Counted from the stretch's first letter, positions 27,434-37,041 are shown. The stretch is 54,022 nucleotides of DNA from a bacterium (GCA_021777375.1 JAJYDV010000001.1:136864-190885), one strand, 5' to 3'. Notes: generated by a model not told the origin, from the sequence alone. Numbers and translations are program-made.

Positions 27434-28285
27434 ATGATTAAGAAGTTAAATGATTACTATACTCTAGCAAAACCAGGCATGGTGTACGGTAATTTATTAA
27501 CTGCTGTTGCCGGTTATTTATTTGCCTCTAGACTTTCACTAAATTGGGCAGTGTTCTTGGCCATGTGCGCAGGGACGACGTTAATTATGGGATCGGCTTG
27601 TTCCCTAAATAATTTATTTGATCGGGATATTGACGTTATTATGGAGCGCACAAGTAAACGCCCCTCAGCTAACAGAACCATACCTTTTTTGTCAGGAATT
27701 ATTTTTGCAATTATTCTTGGTGTCCTGGGGATTGCCTTGCTCGCGTTGTTTGTAAATTGGCTGTGTGTTGCAATCGGATTAATTGGCTTTATTGACTATG
27801 CATTAATCTACACGTATTTTAAGCGGAAGACCTATCATTCAACTCTAATTGGTTCCATTGCTGGGGCTATGCCGATTGTTGGTGGCTATGTGGCGTACGC
27901 AGGCCATTTAGACGGAGCAAGCCTTATTGTCGGGCTAATGATGCTACTTTGGCAAATGCCTCACTTTTATGCCATTGCACTTTTTCGAGAGTCCGATTAT
28001 CGCAAAGCGAAGATTCCACTTTTGCCGATAGTCAAAGGTTATGCGGCAACTACTAATGCGATGGCAGTATATAATTTGCTTTTTTCCGTCGCCGTAATTA
28101 GTCTCTACTTCTATTCTAAGCTGAGTGTTATCTATGTTATCGTGCTCGGAATTGCCTCACTTGCTTGGTTGATCTATAACTTTAAAGGTCGGAAACTTAA
28201 CTTTTTAAAAACTTGGGCTCGGAAAAGTTTTGTTTACTCTTTATTAGTTGTGGTTTTGATGTCGGTAATGTTAGCCCTTCGCTAA
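27434..28285 (+). CDS. ctaB: Protoheme IX farnesyltransferase (heme O synthase)
   Basis: 283 aa, eight or nine membrane helices of the UbiA prenyltransferase superfamily. First Asp-rich motif: NNLFDRDIDVIMERTSKRP; second: FIDYALIYTYFKRKTYHST; and LWQMPHFYAIALF is typical of CtaB. It farnesylates heme b to heme O for bo3- or aa3-type oxidases, so such an oxidase should exist elsewhere in the genome. Lies next to ndh and the FAD-linked dehydrogenase. Stop interlocks by 4 bp with that of the convergent histidine kinase. Confidence 0.95.
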   Translation: MIKKLNDYYTLAKPGMVYGNLLTAVAGYLFASRLSLNWAVFLAMCAGTTLIMGSACSLNNLFDRDIDVIMERTSKRPSANRTIPFLSGIIFAIILGVLGIALLALFVNWLCVAIGLIGFIDYALIYTYFKRKTYHSTLIGSIAGAMPIVGGYVAYAGHLDGASLIVGLMMLLWQMPHFYAIALFRESDYRKAKIPLLPIVKGYAATTNAMAVYNLLFSVAVISLYFYSKLSVIYVIVLGIASLAWLIYNFKGRKLNFLKTWARKSFVYSLLVVVLMSVMLALR

Positions 28286-29289
28286 GCTTTAATCGGAAAG
28301 TCCACCTGGACGGTTGTTCCCTTGCCCGGAGCGCTGGTAATAGTAATAATCGCTTGGTGAATGTCTGTAATTAATTTAGCAATAGAGAGACCGAGACCAA
28401 ATCCACTTTCATTACTTCTCGAAGCATCGGCTCGATAAAAGCGGTCAAAAACGTGCTCTAAATGCCCGGCTTTTATTCCATGTCCTTGATCTGTAATTTT
28501 TATCGATACATAGTCGCTAGTGTGAGCAAGACTTAGAACGACATGTGTTTGTTTCGGGCTGTACTTGATGGCGTTGTCTAAGAATATTACAAGAAGTTGA
28601 ATCAGACTGTCGTGATCCCCTTTAACTTTAAATGTCGCCTTAGATGGCGACCTAATAGATACCGAGATATTTTTAGCATCGGCTTGAGACTTAATTTGGT
28701 CAATAGCCTCTTTAGCCAACGGCTTTAAGTCTTGCATAGTAAATTGTCTTTGCTGTTTTTCAGCTTCAAGTAGCGATAGGCGCATCAAGTTATTAATTAG
28801 GGTTTCAAGTTTCGATGCCTCCTCGATATTACTAGTGATCACTCTTCTCAGAGCCTTAGTATCCAGTTGATCGTCTAGTAGGGCTACCTCAGATTCCATA
28901 CGAAGGGCTGTTAAAGGAGTTCTAAGTTCATGACTGGCATCGGCAACGAATCGCTTCTGTTGCTCGTGTGCAGCTTCAATTGGTTTTAGGGTCTCGCGAG
29001 CTAACCAGTAGCTAATTAGCCCTGCACTAACCAAAACGATTAAATTGGTTAAAATCAACTCATCGAGTAAATGGGCTCTACCAGCCGCTAAATCCGCAGG
29101 ATTGAGCTGGCCAAATCGAGTGCCATTAAATATTGGAAACGAAATAGATAATTCGCGGGATTCACGGCTTAAGCCGAACACTAAATTGTTCGAACCAATT
29201 CGATAAACGACAGCTGAAAAGATTAGACTAATGACCATCAGAACGCTTAAGTAAGATAGGGTAAGTTTGAAGGTAGCGTTTTTAAACAT
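28282..29289 (-). CDS. Sensor histidine kinase
   Basis: 335 aa. Two membrane helices (about 9-29 and 77-97) enclose a ~45-residue outside sensor loop. There is no clear HAMP linker; the second helix runs straight to the HisKA domain FVADASHELRTPLTALRM with His120. The ATP-binding domain has LDNAIKYSP (N box) and a glycine-rich FGLGLSIAK. It should phosphorylate the OmpR-type regulator encoded 38 bp upstream. The signal is unknown; the loop is too short for a classical sensor domain. Confidence 0.92.
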   Translation of the reverse strand: MFKNATFKLTLSYLSVLMVISLIFSAVVYRIGSNNLVFGLSRESRELSISFPIFNGTRFGQLNPADLAAGRAHLLDELILTNLIVLVSAGLISYWLARETLKPIEAAHEQQKRFVADASHELRTPLTALRMESEVALLDDQLDTKALRRVITSNIEEASKLETLINNLMRLSLLEAEKQQRQFTMQDLKPLAKEAIDQIKSQADAKNISVSIRSPSKATFKVKGDHDSLIQLLVIFLDNAIKYSPKQTHVVLSLAHTSDYVSIKITDQGHGIKAGHLEHVFDRFYRADASRSNESGFGLGLSIAKLITDIHQAIITITSAPGKGTTVQVDFPIKA

Positions 29290-29327
29290 TGTATCGTAGT
29301 ATTTTACCTTGTCTTAACGAATATATT

Positions 29328-30005
29328 TTAGCGGCTAAGTTTGTAACCAAATCCACGTACAGTGTTAAGTAGCTGGGGTTGATTTGGAAACGCTCGATCA
29401 ATTTTTGATCTTAAATACCCAATGTATACCTCAACCGTATTAGGCATCACAATTGCATCTTCGTTCCATACGTGATTAATAATCATGTCTTTGGTTAAAA
29501 TTTGTTCGGAGTGGCGTATAAAATACTCAAGCAGCGCAAACTCTTTGTTGGAAAGTTTAATTGCCTTACCGCTTCTAGCTACCTCATATTTTGCTGGATC
29601 TAAAGTTAGGTCGGCATAACTTAGAACCGATGAGGTTGGAACCGGAGGGCGGCGTAGCAATGCTTGCATGCGAGCTACTAGTTCTGAGAATGAAAAGGGC
29701 TTGACTAGGTAATCGTCAACACCAGCATTTAAACCTTCGACTTTGTCTTCTACACTACCCCTGGCAGTCAAAATTAGAATCGGAGCCATTTGCCCTTCGG
29801 CACGAGCTTGTCGTGCAATATCCAGGCCATCCTTGCTCCCGGGCAACATGCGGTCAAGAATGATAATGTCGTAGTCCGGATCGACTGCATAACTTAAGCC
29901 AGTGTCGCTATCGGCGACCGTGTCTACGGCGTAACCTTTCAGTTCTAACCCGCGCTTAACGGCATTGGCTATTTTTTCTTCGTCTTCGACAAGTAATACA
30001 CGCAT
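29328..30005 (-). CDS. OmpR/PhoB-family response regulator
   Basis: 225 aa. The receiver domain has acidic pocket E7-D8-E9, phosphoacceptor Asp51 (IIILDRMLPG), Thr80 and Lys102 (YLVKPF). The C-terminal winged helix has LSNKEFALLEYFIRH and the recognition part TVEVYIGYLRSKID, ending TVRGFGYKL. Binds DNA when phosphorylated by the downstream kinase. Targets unknown. Confidence 0.95.
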   Translation of the reverse strand: MRVLLVEDEEKIANAVKRGLELKGYAVDTVADSDTGLSYAVDPDYDIIILDRMLPGSKDGLDIARQARAEGQMAPILILTARGSVEDKVEGLNAGVDDYLVKPFSFSELVARMQALLRRPPVPTSSVLSYADLTLDPAKYEVARSGKAIKLSNKEFALLEYFIRHSEQILTKDMIINHVWNEDAIVMPNTVEVYIGYLRSKIDRAFPNQPQLLNTVRGFGYKLSR

Positions 30006-30086
30006 CGTTTATGTTCTCTCAGAGCTCTAATTAAATTTAACGCTTCTCTTTGTTAAGTATATGATAATCCATGAAAAATAGCTGAA

Positions 30087-30986
30087 CTACTGATCTGAGG
30101 ATGGTTTTGCTTGCTTAAAACGGTTCCTAGCATGAGTGGCAAGCATAATTATAAAAATGCAGCCTAAAAATATTAAAAAGACTCCACGGTCAATTATGTT
30201 TGCGCCAAGAATCTGGGCATTAGAAAAACCATGTAAGCGGTGCGCAAGGGCTAAAAAGGCTTCCCGGAAACCAATTGCCCCAGGTGTCAGAGCAACAAAT
30301 AACGAAAAATTAGCTGCCCCGGTATAGCTGATAGCTCTTAATAGATTGATATTGCCGGAGACTTGCCTAAGTTCAAGAAAATAGATTGCACTTTGCAATG
30401 CCAACTGAGCTATGACAATTAGTGTTAAGCGAAGTATTTTATCACGGCTTAGATTAAGGTTGATCTTGATATGCCTACGCCTAAAGTGCTTGCTAGCAAT
30501 TTTAAGTACCAAGTAACTTATTAGGACAGCACAAGCTACGCCGGGAAGGATCATCCAAAAGTATCGACCAGTGGCAAATAGTATAACACTGCTCAAAACG
30601 GCATAAATCGCGAAATATATTAATGAAGCCATGATGTATGAAGAAATTTTTACCCGATGTTTAGTCTTTAAATATCCAGCCCGAACCGCTATACCACTTT
30701 GAAGTGGCATAAAAAAATTAGTTAACGTTGAGTAAATAGATAACAGTAAATTTTCTTTAGTTTTTAAAGGCTTAGCGCAGAGATCGAGAATGGCGTTATA
30801 GATACCCATCAAGACCAGAAGCATAAGTCCATAGCCAAGAACCAATGAGATAATCAACAAAGGACTAATATGCTTTAATTCGTTAAGCACACTCTTATGA
30901 TCAAAAATGTAATCACCAAACAGTCCTAAGATTATGGTTAAAAACAGATAAATAGCTACTGTTTTTTGGGTTTTACTGAATTGCAT
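30087..30986 (-). CDS. LPG-synthase-type (UPF0104) integral membrane protein
   Basis: 299 aa, about eight membrane helices. The TPGAIGFREAFLALA motif near residue 235 matches the transmembrane (flippase-like) part of lysylphosphatidylglycerol synthases (PF03706). The catalytic aminoacyl-transfer domain of MprF is absent, so a lipid or glycolipid transport role is more likely. A paralog is encoded at 33.5 kb. TATAGT (30995-31000) lies 8 nt before the ATG. Confidence 0.8.
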   Translation of the reverse strand: MQFSKTQKTVAIYLFLTIILGLFGDYIFDHKSVLNELKHISPLLIISLVLGYGLMLLVLMGIYNAILDLCAKPLKTKENLLLSIYSTLTNFFMPLQSGIAVRAGYLKTKHRVKISSYIMASLIYFAIYAVLSSVILFATGRYFWMILPGVACAVLISYLVLKIASKHFRRRHIKINLNLSRDKILRLTLIVIAQLALQSAIYFLELRQVSGNINLLRAISYTGAANFSLFVALTPGAIGFREAFLALAHRLHGFSNAQILGANIIDRGVFLIFLGCIFIIMLATHARNRFKQAKPSSDQ

Positions 30987-31120
30987 ACTGACTTACTATA
31001 ACCTATTTAGCTTGGTCAAGCTTAAACAACGAGAGTTATACTAAAAGTTTTTAAATACTTTTAAAAATTACCTGTAGTAGCTATCTGGATGGCTATCGAG
31101 TAAACTACTTTTAGGCCACT

Positions 31121-31825
31121 ATGGGAGATATCAAAGCCGAGTTGTTAGAGAACTTTATAAGTAAATATCCTAAGAAGTCTTTTCTTAAGGGTGAGATAAT
31201 AGTTTTCCAGGGTGAATCTCCGCGCGCCGCTTATGTAATAAAAACAGGCATCGTTAAAGCCTATAACTTAAGCATTCATGGTGACGAAAAGCCGGTAGGT
31301 TTTCATCATCAGATGGAGAGTTTTCCGGGTAGCTGGATTTACTCAAGAGTGCCGAGTTCAATTTATTATTATGAAACGTTTTCTGAAGAGTGTACGTTAT
31401 ATCTTGTCCCGCGCGAAGAATACGTCTCATTCGTTCAAGATCATCAGTTTATGGCACTAAACGAGTTAAATAACTATGTTAAAAGTGCACTTGGTTTATC
31501 TATGCAACTTAATGCCCTTGAGCACTCAAGGGCTAGTGAGAAATTGATGTACACGCTGCATTACTTAGCTCTTACTTATGGAAAGCTTATTGGAGAACAC
31601 CAACGGGTCATTGATTTACATCTGACACATCAGGACTATGCAAATCTTACCGGGTTAACTCGCGAAACAGCTGCTACCGAGCTAAACAAGCTTAAGCATA
31701 AAGGAATTATTAGTTATGGCAAAAATATGCCCTACACTGTTAATCTAGCTAAACTCCAGTCAATTTTAAATGATCAATATATTGCCGAGCTCGAGCAACC
31801 GGTAATTAATAGTCAGTTAAAGTAG
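31121..31825 (+). CDS. Crp/Fnr-family transcription regulator
   Basis: 234 aa. The N-terminal cyclic-nucleotide-like beta roll has FLKGEIIVFQGESPRAAYVI, then KTGIVKAYNLS. A long helix and a C-terminal winged helix follow, with HTH LTHQDYANLTGLTRETAAT. No N-terminal Cys cluster, so it is not an oxygen-sensing Fe-S Fnr. The Arg/Glu pair for cAMP binding is not evident, so the ligand is unknown. Convergent with the receiver gene; 17 bp separates the stops. Confidence 0.88.
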   Translation: MGDIKAELLENFISKYPKKSFLKGEIIVFQGESPRAAYVIKTGIVKAYNLSIHGDEKPVGFHHQMESFPGSWIYSRVPSSIYYYETFSEECTLYLVPREEYVSFVQDHQFMALNELNNYVKSALGLSMQLNALEHSRASEKLMYTLHYLALTYGKLIGEHQRVIDLHLTHQDYANLTGLTRETAATELNKLKHKGIISYGKNMPYTVNLAKLQSILNDQYIAELEQPVINSQLK

Positions 31826-31842
31826 TGGGCTTTAGGGGACTT

Positions 31843-32226
31843 TTAGCTGGTAACTTTACTAGTTTCTTTAAGTGAGTCGTTTACTACTTTGGTTAGGTTT
31901 TGTGGTGCGGTCCAGGACTTAATAATGCAGCGTGTTGCTCCCAAGGCATAAGCTTTACTTACTTCCGGTGAATTTTCCATATTTGTAAAAATTAGAACTC
32001 TAACGTTAGGGTGATTCTTTAAATGGTAATTCTCAAGTAACTCAAGTCCGCCCATTACGGGCATCAATAAATCGAGTAGTATTAAGTCTGGCGTGTATGT
32101 CTTTAGTATTTTGAGTGCCTCTAGGCCATTAAAGGCCGTTTTAACGCGATGTTTGGCGCCCTCTAAGATAATCTTATAGGCCGCATTTAAATCTTTATCA
32201 TCCTCAACTATTAGAATGCTTGCCAT
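31843..32226 (-). CDS. Single-domain response regulator
   Basis: 127 aa, one receiver domain. The acidic pocket is VEDD (7-10), phosphoacceptor Asp52 lies in LILLDLLMPVMGG, Thr in IFTNME and Lys in CIIKSW. There is no output domain, so it acts by protein contact or passes phosphate on. It lies 30 bp downstream of a PAS histidine kinase, its likely partner. TATTAT at 32236-32241 lies 9 nt before the ATG, so it may also have its own start. Confidence 0.9.
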   Translation of the reverse strand: MASILIVEDDKDLNAAYKIILEGAKHRVKTAFNGLEALKILKTYTPDLILLDLLMPVMGGLELLENYHLKNHPNVRVLIFTNMENSPEVSKAYALGATRCIIKSWTAPQNLTKVVNDSLKETSKVTS

Positions 32227-32256
32227 ATGTTCTTAATAATACCTTCGTTAATACCA

Positions 32257-33450
32257 TTATGTCACACCTATTCTAGACTTTGCTGTCGTTTTCCTTACTC
32301 TACCGGTACCAGACTTTATTTTTCCGCTTGATATATCTTTGGTTCGTTGCCGACTTCTAAGCGGAAGAGAAAGATAAAAAATCGTCCCTTTATCTTCTTC
32401 GCTTTTAAACCAAACTTTACCGCCAAGCTCGTCCATCAGACCTTTTACTAGATAAAGGCCTAGGCCGATACCGGAGGTTTCTTGACGAATTACATTCTCG
32501 GCTCGGTAAAACTTACTAAAGATATTGGAATGTGATTCTTGAGGAATCCCTACTCCTGTATCAGATACGCTGACAATTAGCCGGTTGCCTTTTTTCGGAA
32601 CTTTTGCACTTAGTACAATCATTCCTGATTGGGGAGTGTATTTAATAGCGTTGGAAATTAGATTACCCAAAACTTCTTTAAGCACCGAGCTGTCAGAGTA
32701 TAGTCTCACCTTAGTTGGCGGGTAGTTAACCTTAAAGTTAATTGATTTTTCTGAAGCTATCAGACTGTGTTCTTCAACTACTGATTCGAAAAGTTTATGT
32801 ACAGATATTAATTTACGTTCAGCAATTACTTTGCCGCTTTCAATGCGTGAGATATTAAGAAGTGTCGAGACAGTTTCGTTCATTCGATTAGCTGCTGAAA
32901 TAATGGTCTTAAGAGCTTTAATTTGCGGCTTATTTAATTGTCCCATGTAACCGTCAAGAAGCATGTGCGAATAGGTTTTCACAGAGGATAGGGGCGTCCG
33001 TAATTGATGTGAGGCAAGAGATATAAAGTCACTTTTCATCTTATCAATCTCATACTCGGTGCTAATGTCACGAAAGATTTGGATGCTTCCTACTAGTTTT
33101 TCGCCTTCCATAATTGGCGAGACAGTTAGGGCGACTCGCACCAGATGTCCATCTTTGTGGCGGTAATTAACATGATCGGAGATAGCCTGGCCCGTAACAA
33201 AAGCGTGGGTCATAGGACGTTCCGTGATTGGTAGTTGTCTTCCAGTATCGTCAAATGGAGCATAAAGTTTTGGAAGCCAAACGCCAATAGCCTCCTTGGC
33301 CGAAAAACCGACGATAGCTTCTGCGGTAGGGTTAATACGGGTTATCTTACCAAACTCGTCAGTCGTTACTGCTCCATCGCCAATGCTATCAAATAAGACA
33401 TCATTAATGACCTGTTGACTGCTATATAAATGAGATTTAACATCTGACAT
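32257..33450 (-). CDS. Soluble PAS-domain histidine kinase
   Basis: 397 aa with no membrane segment. The N-terminal PAS domain (about 14-130) has GKITRINPTAEAIVGFSAKE and a PAC-like VRVALTVSPIMEG. HisKA: FISLASHQLRTPLSSVKTY with His148. HATPase: GNLISNAIKYTPQSG, SDTGVGIP and SGIGLGLYLVKGLM. The C-terminus is a basic tail (about 30 residues, Arg/Lys-rich). Senses an internal signal, perhaps redox or a small ligand; no Cys or heme ligand stands out. TATAAT (33459-33464) lies 8 nt before the ATG. Confidence 0.92.
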   Translation of the reverse strand: MSDVKSHLYSSQQVINDVLFDSIGDGAVTTDEFGKITRINPTAEAIVGFSAKEAIGVWLPKLYAPFDDTGRQLPITERPMTHAFVTGQAISDHVNYRHKDGHLVRVALTVSPIMEGEKLVGSIQIFRDISTEYEIDKMKSDFISLASHQLRTPLSSVKTYSHMLLDGYMGQLNKPQIKALKTIISAANRMNETVSTLLNISRIESGKVIAERKLISVHKLFESVVEEHSLIASEKSINFKVNYPPTKVRLYSDSSVLKEVLGNLISNAIKYTPQSGMIVLSAKVPKKGNRLIVSVSDTGVGIPQESHSNIFSKFYRAENVIRQETSGIGLGLYLVKGLMDELGGKVWFKSEEDKGTIFYLSLPLRSRQRTKDISSGKIKSGTGRVRKTTAKSRIGVT

Positions 33451-33535
33451 TAATAGTTATTATATAGCTGCCGAAATATTGATAAGTGCATAAATTCTTA
33501 CTCTCTGTCATAATGCTATTGGTTTTTGAAATACC

Positions 33536-34516
33536 ATGTCTGAGGTTTATCATAATCTGACATTTTCTTTTCGCTCAAAAGCGACTAGACGTTCAATAGC
33601 TATAGCTGGCGTTAGCTTAATTGTGATTTATGGTTTGATTCCAAATTTAAACTCTCTTTTCGGAGTCGATCTACGTCTTAAGATTCCTGACCATTGGCTA
33701 TACGCAGTTCTTGCTTTCTTTTCGTTTATGTTAACCTTTGGCTTCTCCACTATTAGCTATCGTTTGCTGGCGATTAAAAAGATTCGTCTAGCTCAAATTT
33801 CTTTAGTTCAACTTGGCAGTTCGGCATTAAATTTACTTTTGCCGGATGGAATAGGCGGGATTAGTTTGAACTATCTATTTTTGCGTGATAAGGGGCTAAC
33901 TCGCGGATCGTCGGCTCTTGCCGTTGGATTAAATAATAGTATTGGCGTCGCAGGAAATATAACCATGTTAATTATTTTGATCTCTATTTTTGGTGCCGAT
34001 AATAGCTTGTTAGACGTTTTTACTAAACACCAGCGCAGCTTAATATACATCGTATTAGCAGCGTTTTTGGCGCTTATGCTATTATTTTTGTTTTTAAGTA
34101 GCGCTTTCAGTATGGCGCGTAAGTTTAGGCACAATTTCGGGCTAGCTCTTAAGCGCTATCAGAATCATTGGTTTCGCATTCTAGGAGCTTATGGCTGTTC
34201 TTTAGGGCAAGCATCGGTAACGGCAACGGCTTTTTGGCTAAGTCTAAAGGCCTTCAATATAGAGCTGGCCTTTCCGTCAGCCTTTTTAATCTATTCGCTT
34301 AGTGTTTTAGTTGGCGGTTTTTTTCCTACTCCGGGAGGGCTTGGTGGTGTAGAAGCCAGTCTTGTGGCCGCGCTTGTTGCCGTGCATGGAGCGAGTACCA
34401 GTACTGCGCTAAGTGCTGTTTTAGCATACCGGCTATTAAGTTATTGGTTGCCAGTAACTATAGGGGCGTTTGCGCTTATTGGCGTGCACCGTCTTAAACT
34501 AGTCTTGCAAGACTAG
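33536..34516 (+). CDS. LPG-synthase-type (UPF0104) integral membrane protein, second copy
   Basis: 326 aa, eight or so membrane helices. Signature FFPTPGGLGGVEASLVAALV near residue 263, again PF03706 without an enzymatic domain. LLPDGIGGISLNYLFLRDKG matches the conserved middle. Compared with the 30.1-kb copy, the motif is PTPGGLGGVE instead of LTPGAIGFRE, so the two are distant paralogs with probably different lipid cargo. Confidence 0.8.
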   Translation: MSEVYHNLTFSFRSKATRRSIAIAGVSLIVIYGLIPNLNSLFGVDLRLKIPDHWLYAVLAFFSFMLTFGFSTISYRLLAIKKIRLAQISLVQLGSSALNLLLPDGIGGISLNYLFLRDKGLTRGSSALAVGLNNSIGVAGNITMLIILISIFGADNSLLDVFTKHQRSLIYIVLAAFLALMLLFLFLSSAFSMARKFRHNFGLALKRYQNHWFRILGAYGCSLGQASVTATAFWLSLKAFNIELAFPSAFLIYSLSVLVGGFFPTPGGLGGVEASLVAALVAVHGASTSTALSAVLAYRLLSYWLPVTIGAFALIGVHRLKLVLQD

Positions 34517-34583
34517 ACTTTTCGCTTGAAGTCTTTGCCGCTAAGAGACTATCATTAAAATATGTCGTAGTGAGGGCTAAGTA

Positions 34584-36842
34584 GTGTTAGTGCTAGCTAT
34601 AGTCATAGGCGCAGTAGGTTTAGTTGTAGCACGGTTAATTTTGTCCAGTTACCCAAATAAACCACTAGATTTAGTCAGTTATTTGATCAAACCAGGGGTT
34701 GCTAAAGATTCAGTGCATGACGTAGATTTAACACAGTTATATTCGACTATCCGGCAGTTACTGAATTCAACAAAGTCAAGACCCTTTAAACCACAGCCAC
34801 GGGTAATATTTGAAGCTGTATTTAGCTCTAAAAATGGCACATATTTTATTGTTAGTGCTCCAGAAAATCTAATTCATATTATTAAAAATCAGTTAATGGC
34901 TTCAAACGCTAGACTTAGTATTTACAAAGCTCAACCCAATAAATTATTAATTCCGTCTTCAAATAAACCTAGTGTAATTACCAGTTGGCGGGTTGCGCAA
35001 GATTCTAAGATGCAAGACCAAGGAGTCGTTTCCTTACTAGGGACTAATTTGCATGGATTATTACTAAAAAACAATGAATATGTAAATTGGCGCGTAAGTA
35101 TCGTTTCTGATCGGACTTTTTTTGGGCAAAAGTTTAGTAAAACTTTTCTAATTGCAATAGTGAATGTTATTAAAATAGTACTTTCATTAATTCGTGAACT
35201 TATAGAAAATGATCCCGTAGCAGCGCGTCAGCGAGCCAATAATCGAAGTGTCATCGACAAAAATATAAGGAAACTAAAGACCGACGACCGACTGGGCTTA
35301 AGAGTGGATATTAGCTCTCTAGTTGTTACTAAGTCTTATCAACGAATCTCTCAGCTTTGTTTAGCTGTAGAAGCGGCTGCTAGACTATCTTTAATTAAGC
35401 CCACAAAAAGTTTTTCAAGTTTAAGTAAAATCCAGTCTTTTAAATCCTACGAGCTAATCGCCCCCTCTCCACTTGAATCTTTGGACATTCTTGGCCAGCT
35501 GTTTGCTTTGCCGTTAGCAAATGGTATCTGGGAAGAAGATTCTGAGTTAAACTTTAGTATTGAGCTTCCGGCCGGACGAGTGCGTGATCCTAAACCGGAG
35601 GTAGTGCTTGGAGTTAGTAAAGACCAGGTAGTTGGTTTGAGCCAACTTGAGCGGGCTAAGCATACTTTAGTGTTGGGTGGCACTGGGATGGGTAAATCGA
35701 CATTACTTGGATATAGCATTATTCAAGATATAGCAAATAACAAAGGTGTGGCGGTAATCGATCCTCATGGTGATTTGGCGGGGATGCTACTTAAGTATAT
35801 TTCACCCAGCAGATCCGATGATGTAATTTATCTCAATCCTGCCCAGATTAACTATCCGGTAGCACTTAATTTAATGGAACTGCCAAGTCAAGTTAGCGGC
35901 CCCGAATTGGCGATTGCCAAGGATTTTATTGCTGAGGCAATTGTATCGATTTTTAGAAAAGTATTTTCAGATGACGATAGTGGCGGTCATCGAATAGAGT
36001 ATATCTTGCGTAACGCTATCTACACTGCATTTAGTGTTCCAGAAGCTACGTTATTGACCCTTCATAAAATTCTGACTGACGATGCTTATAGGTCCGGTAT
36101 AGTCGCAAGCTTAAATGATGTACCGCTCAAAAAATTTTGGTTAGAAGAATATAACAAAAGCGGAAGTTTTCAAAGAATAAAAATGATAAGTGGCGTAACA
36201 GCAAAACTAGGCCGTTTTCAAAGATCAGCATCGGTAGCCGGAATTATTAACCAACCAAAATCTACAATTGACTTTTTAAAAATTATTGACGAGGGAAAAA
36301 TTTTAATCTGCAACCTAGCAAAGGGAAACCTAGGCGAAGACAACTCAACATTGCTTGGCATGGTTGTGCTTTCCAAACTACAGTTGGCAGCGATTAGTCG
36401 GGCTATTCGATTGAACGGCCAAAGGAGCGTTTTCTATTTATATGTTGACGAGTTCGAGCAATTTAATGCGCCGATTTTTTCTCAGATGATTAGCGAATCG
36501 CGGAAGTTTGGTATGTCTCTAACACTAGCAGAGCAAACTACGGCCTATCAAAGCAACAAAGAAAGTAATATTTTGTTAGCTAACGTTGGCAACGTAATAA
36601 GTTTTCGGACGGCTGCGGATATTGATATGAAAAGAGTTCTGCCGCTATTTAAGCCCTACTTAAGTGGGTTTGACCTTACAAACCTAGAACCATATAAGTT
36701 CTACTTAAAGGCGGCAGGCGAAAGTGCTAAGCGTCCTGTTAGCGCCCAGACTATTGTACTAAGAGGTACCGGTAATCTTCGAACAGCTGATAATATTATT
36801 AAGCTTAGTCATCAAAAGTACTCCGTTATGTCTTTGTCTTAA
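34584..36842 (+). CDS. VirB4/TraD-like AAA+ ATPase with N-terminal membrane helix
   Basis: 752 aa with a GTG start. One N-terminal helix (about 1-20) anchors it. P-loop LGGTGMGKSTLLG near residue 370, followed by GVAVIDPHGDLAGMLLKYI, the typical strand of HerA/TraG/DUF87 ATPases. Walker B FYLYVDEFEQF near residue 620. SLTLAEQTTAYQS and SFRTAADIDMKRVLP are late conserved pieces. It resembles type IV secretion coupling proteins, but no other secretion gene lies nearby. Possible roles are DNA uptake or transfer, or pilus assembly. AT-rich codon use in the first 270 residues suggests a fast-evolving N-terminal domain. Confidence 0.85.
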   Translation: MLVLAIVIGAVGLVVARLILSSYPNKPLDLVSYLIKPGVAKDSVHDVDLTQLYSTIRQLLNSTKSRPFKPQPRVIFEAVFSSKNGTYFIVSAPENLIHIIKNQLMASNARLSIYKAQPNKLLIPSSNKPSVITSWRVAQDSKMQDQGVVSLLGTNLHGLLLKNNEYVNWRVSIVSDRTFFGQKFSKTFLIAIVNVIKIVLSLIRELIENDPVAARQRANNRSVIDKNIRKLKTDDRLGLRVDISSLVVTKSYQRISQLCLAVEAAARLSLIKPTKSFSSLSKIQSFKSYELIAPSPLESLDILGQLFALPLANGIWEEDSELNFSIELPAGRVRDPKPEVVLGVSKDQVVGLSQLERAKHTLVLGGTGMGKSTLLGYSIIQDIANNKGVAVIDPHGDLAGMLLKYISPSRSDDVIYLNPAQINYPVALNLMELPSQVSGPELAIAKDFIAEAIVSIFRKVFSDDDSGGHRIEYILRNAIYTAFSVPEATLLTLHKILTDDAYRSGIVASLNDVPLKKFWLEEYNKSGSFQRIKMISGVTAKLGRFQRSASVAGIINQPKSTIDFLKIIDEGKILICNLAKGNLGEDNSTLLGMVVLSKLQLAAISRAIRLNGQRSVFYLYVDEFEQFNAPIFSQMISESRKFGMSLTLAEQTTAYQSNKESNILLANVGNVISFRTAADIDMKRVLPLFKPYLSGFDLTNLEPYKFYLKAAGESAKRPVSAQTIVLRGTGNLRTADNIIKLSHQKYSVMSLS

Positions 36843-36885
36843 ATCAAATAACAGAAAAATATCACCTCCCATAGAATCAAAATAA

Positions 36886-36906
36886 TAAAGCCCTAAATTG
36901 GCTTTA
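36886..36906 (+). terminator. Possible weak terminator after the VirB4/TraD-like gene
   Basis: A 7-bp perfect stem (TAAAGCC / GGCTTTA) has a 7-nt loop, but no T run follows, so it would be weak or factor-assisted. It may equally only separate the gene from the tRNA promoter, whose TATAAT-like box lies just downstream near 36922. Confidence 0.35.
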
Positions 36907-36966
36907 ATAGAGACGGTTTTGTATAATCCATCAAGTGATATTGGAAATATAAGTTTCTTGATATAT

Positions 36967-37041
36967 TAGGGCGTCGCCAAGTGGTAAGGCACCAGGTTTT
37001 GGTCCTGGCATTCGGGGGTTCGAATCCCTCCGCCCTAGCCA
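36967..37041 (+). tRNA. tRNA-Gln (UUG)
   Basis: 75 nt with encoded CCA. Acceptor TAGGGCG pairs perfectly with CGCCCTA. The anticodon stem CCAGG/CCTGG closes loop TTTTGGT, anticodon TTG. The T arm GGGGG TTCGAAT CCCTC is complete. A TATAAT box lies about 40 nt upstream. Confidence 0.95.
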
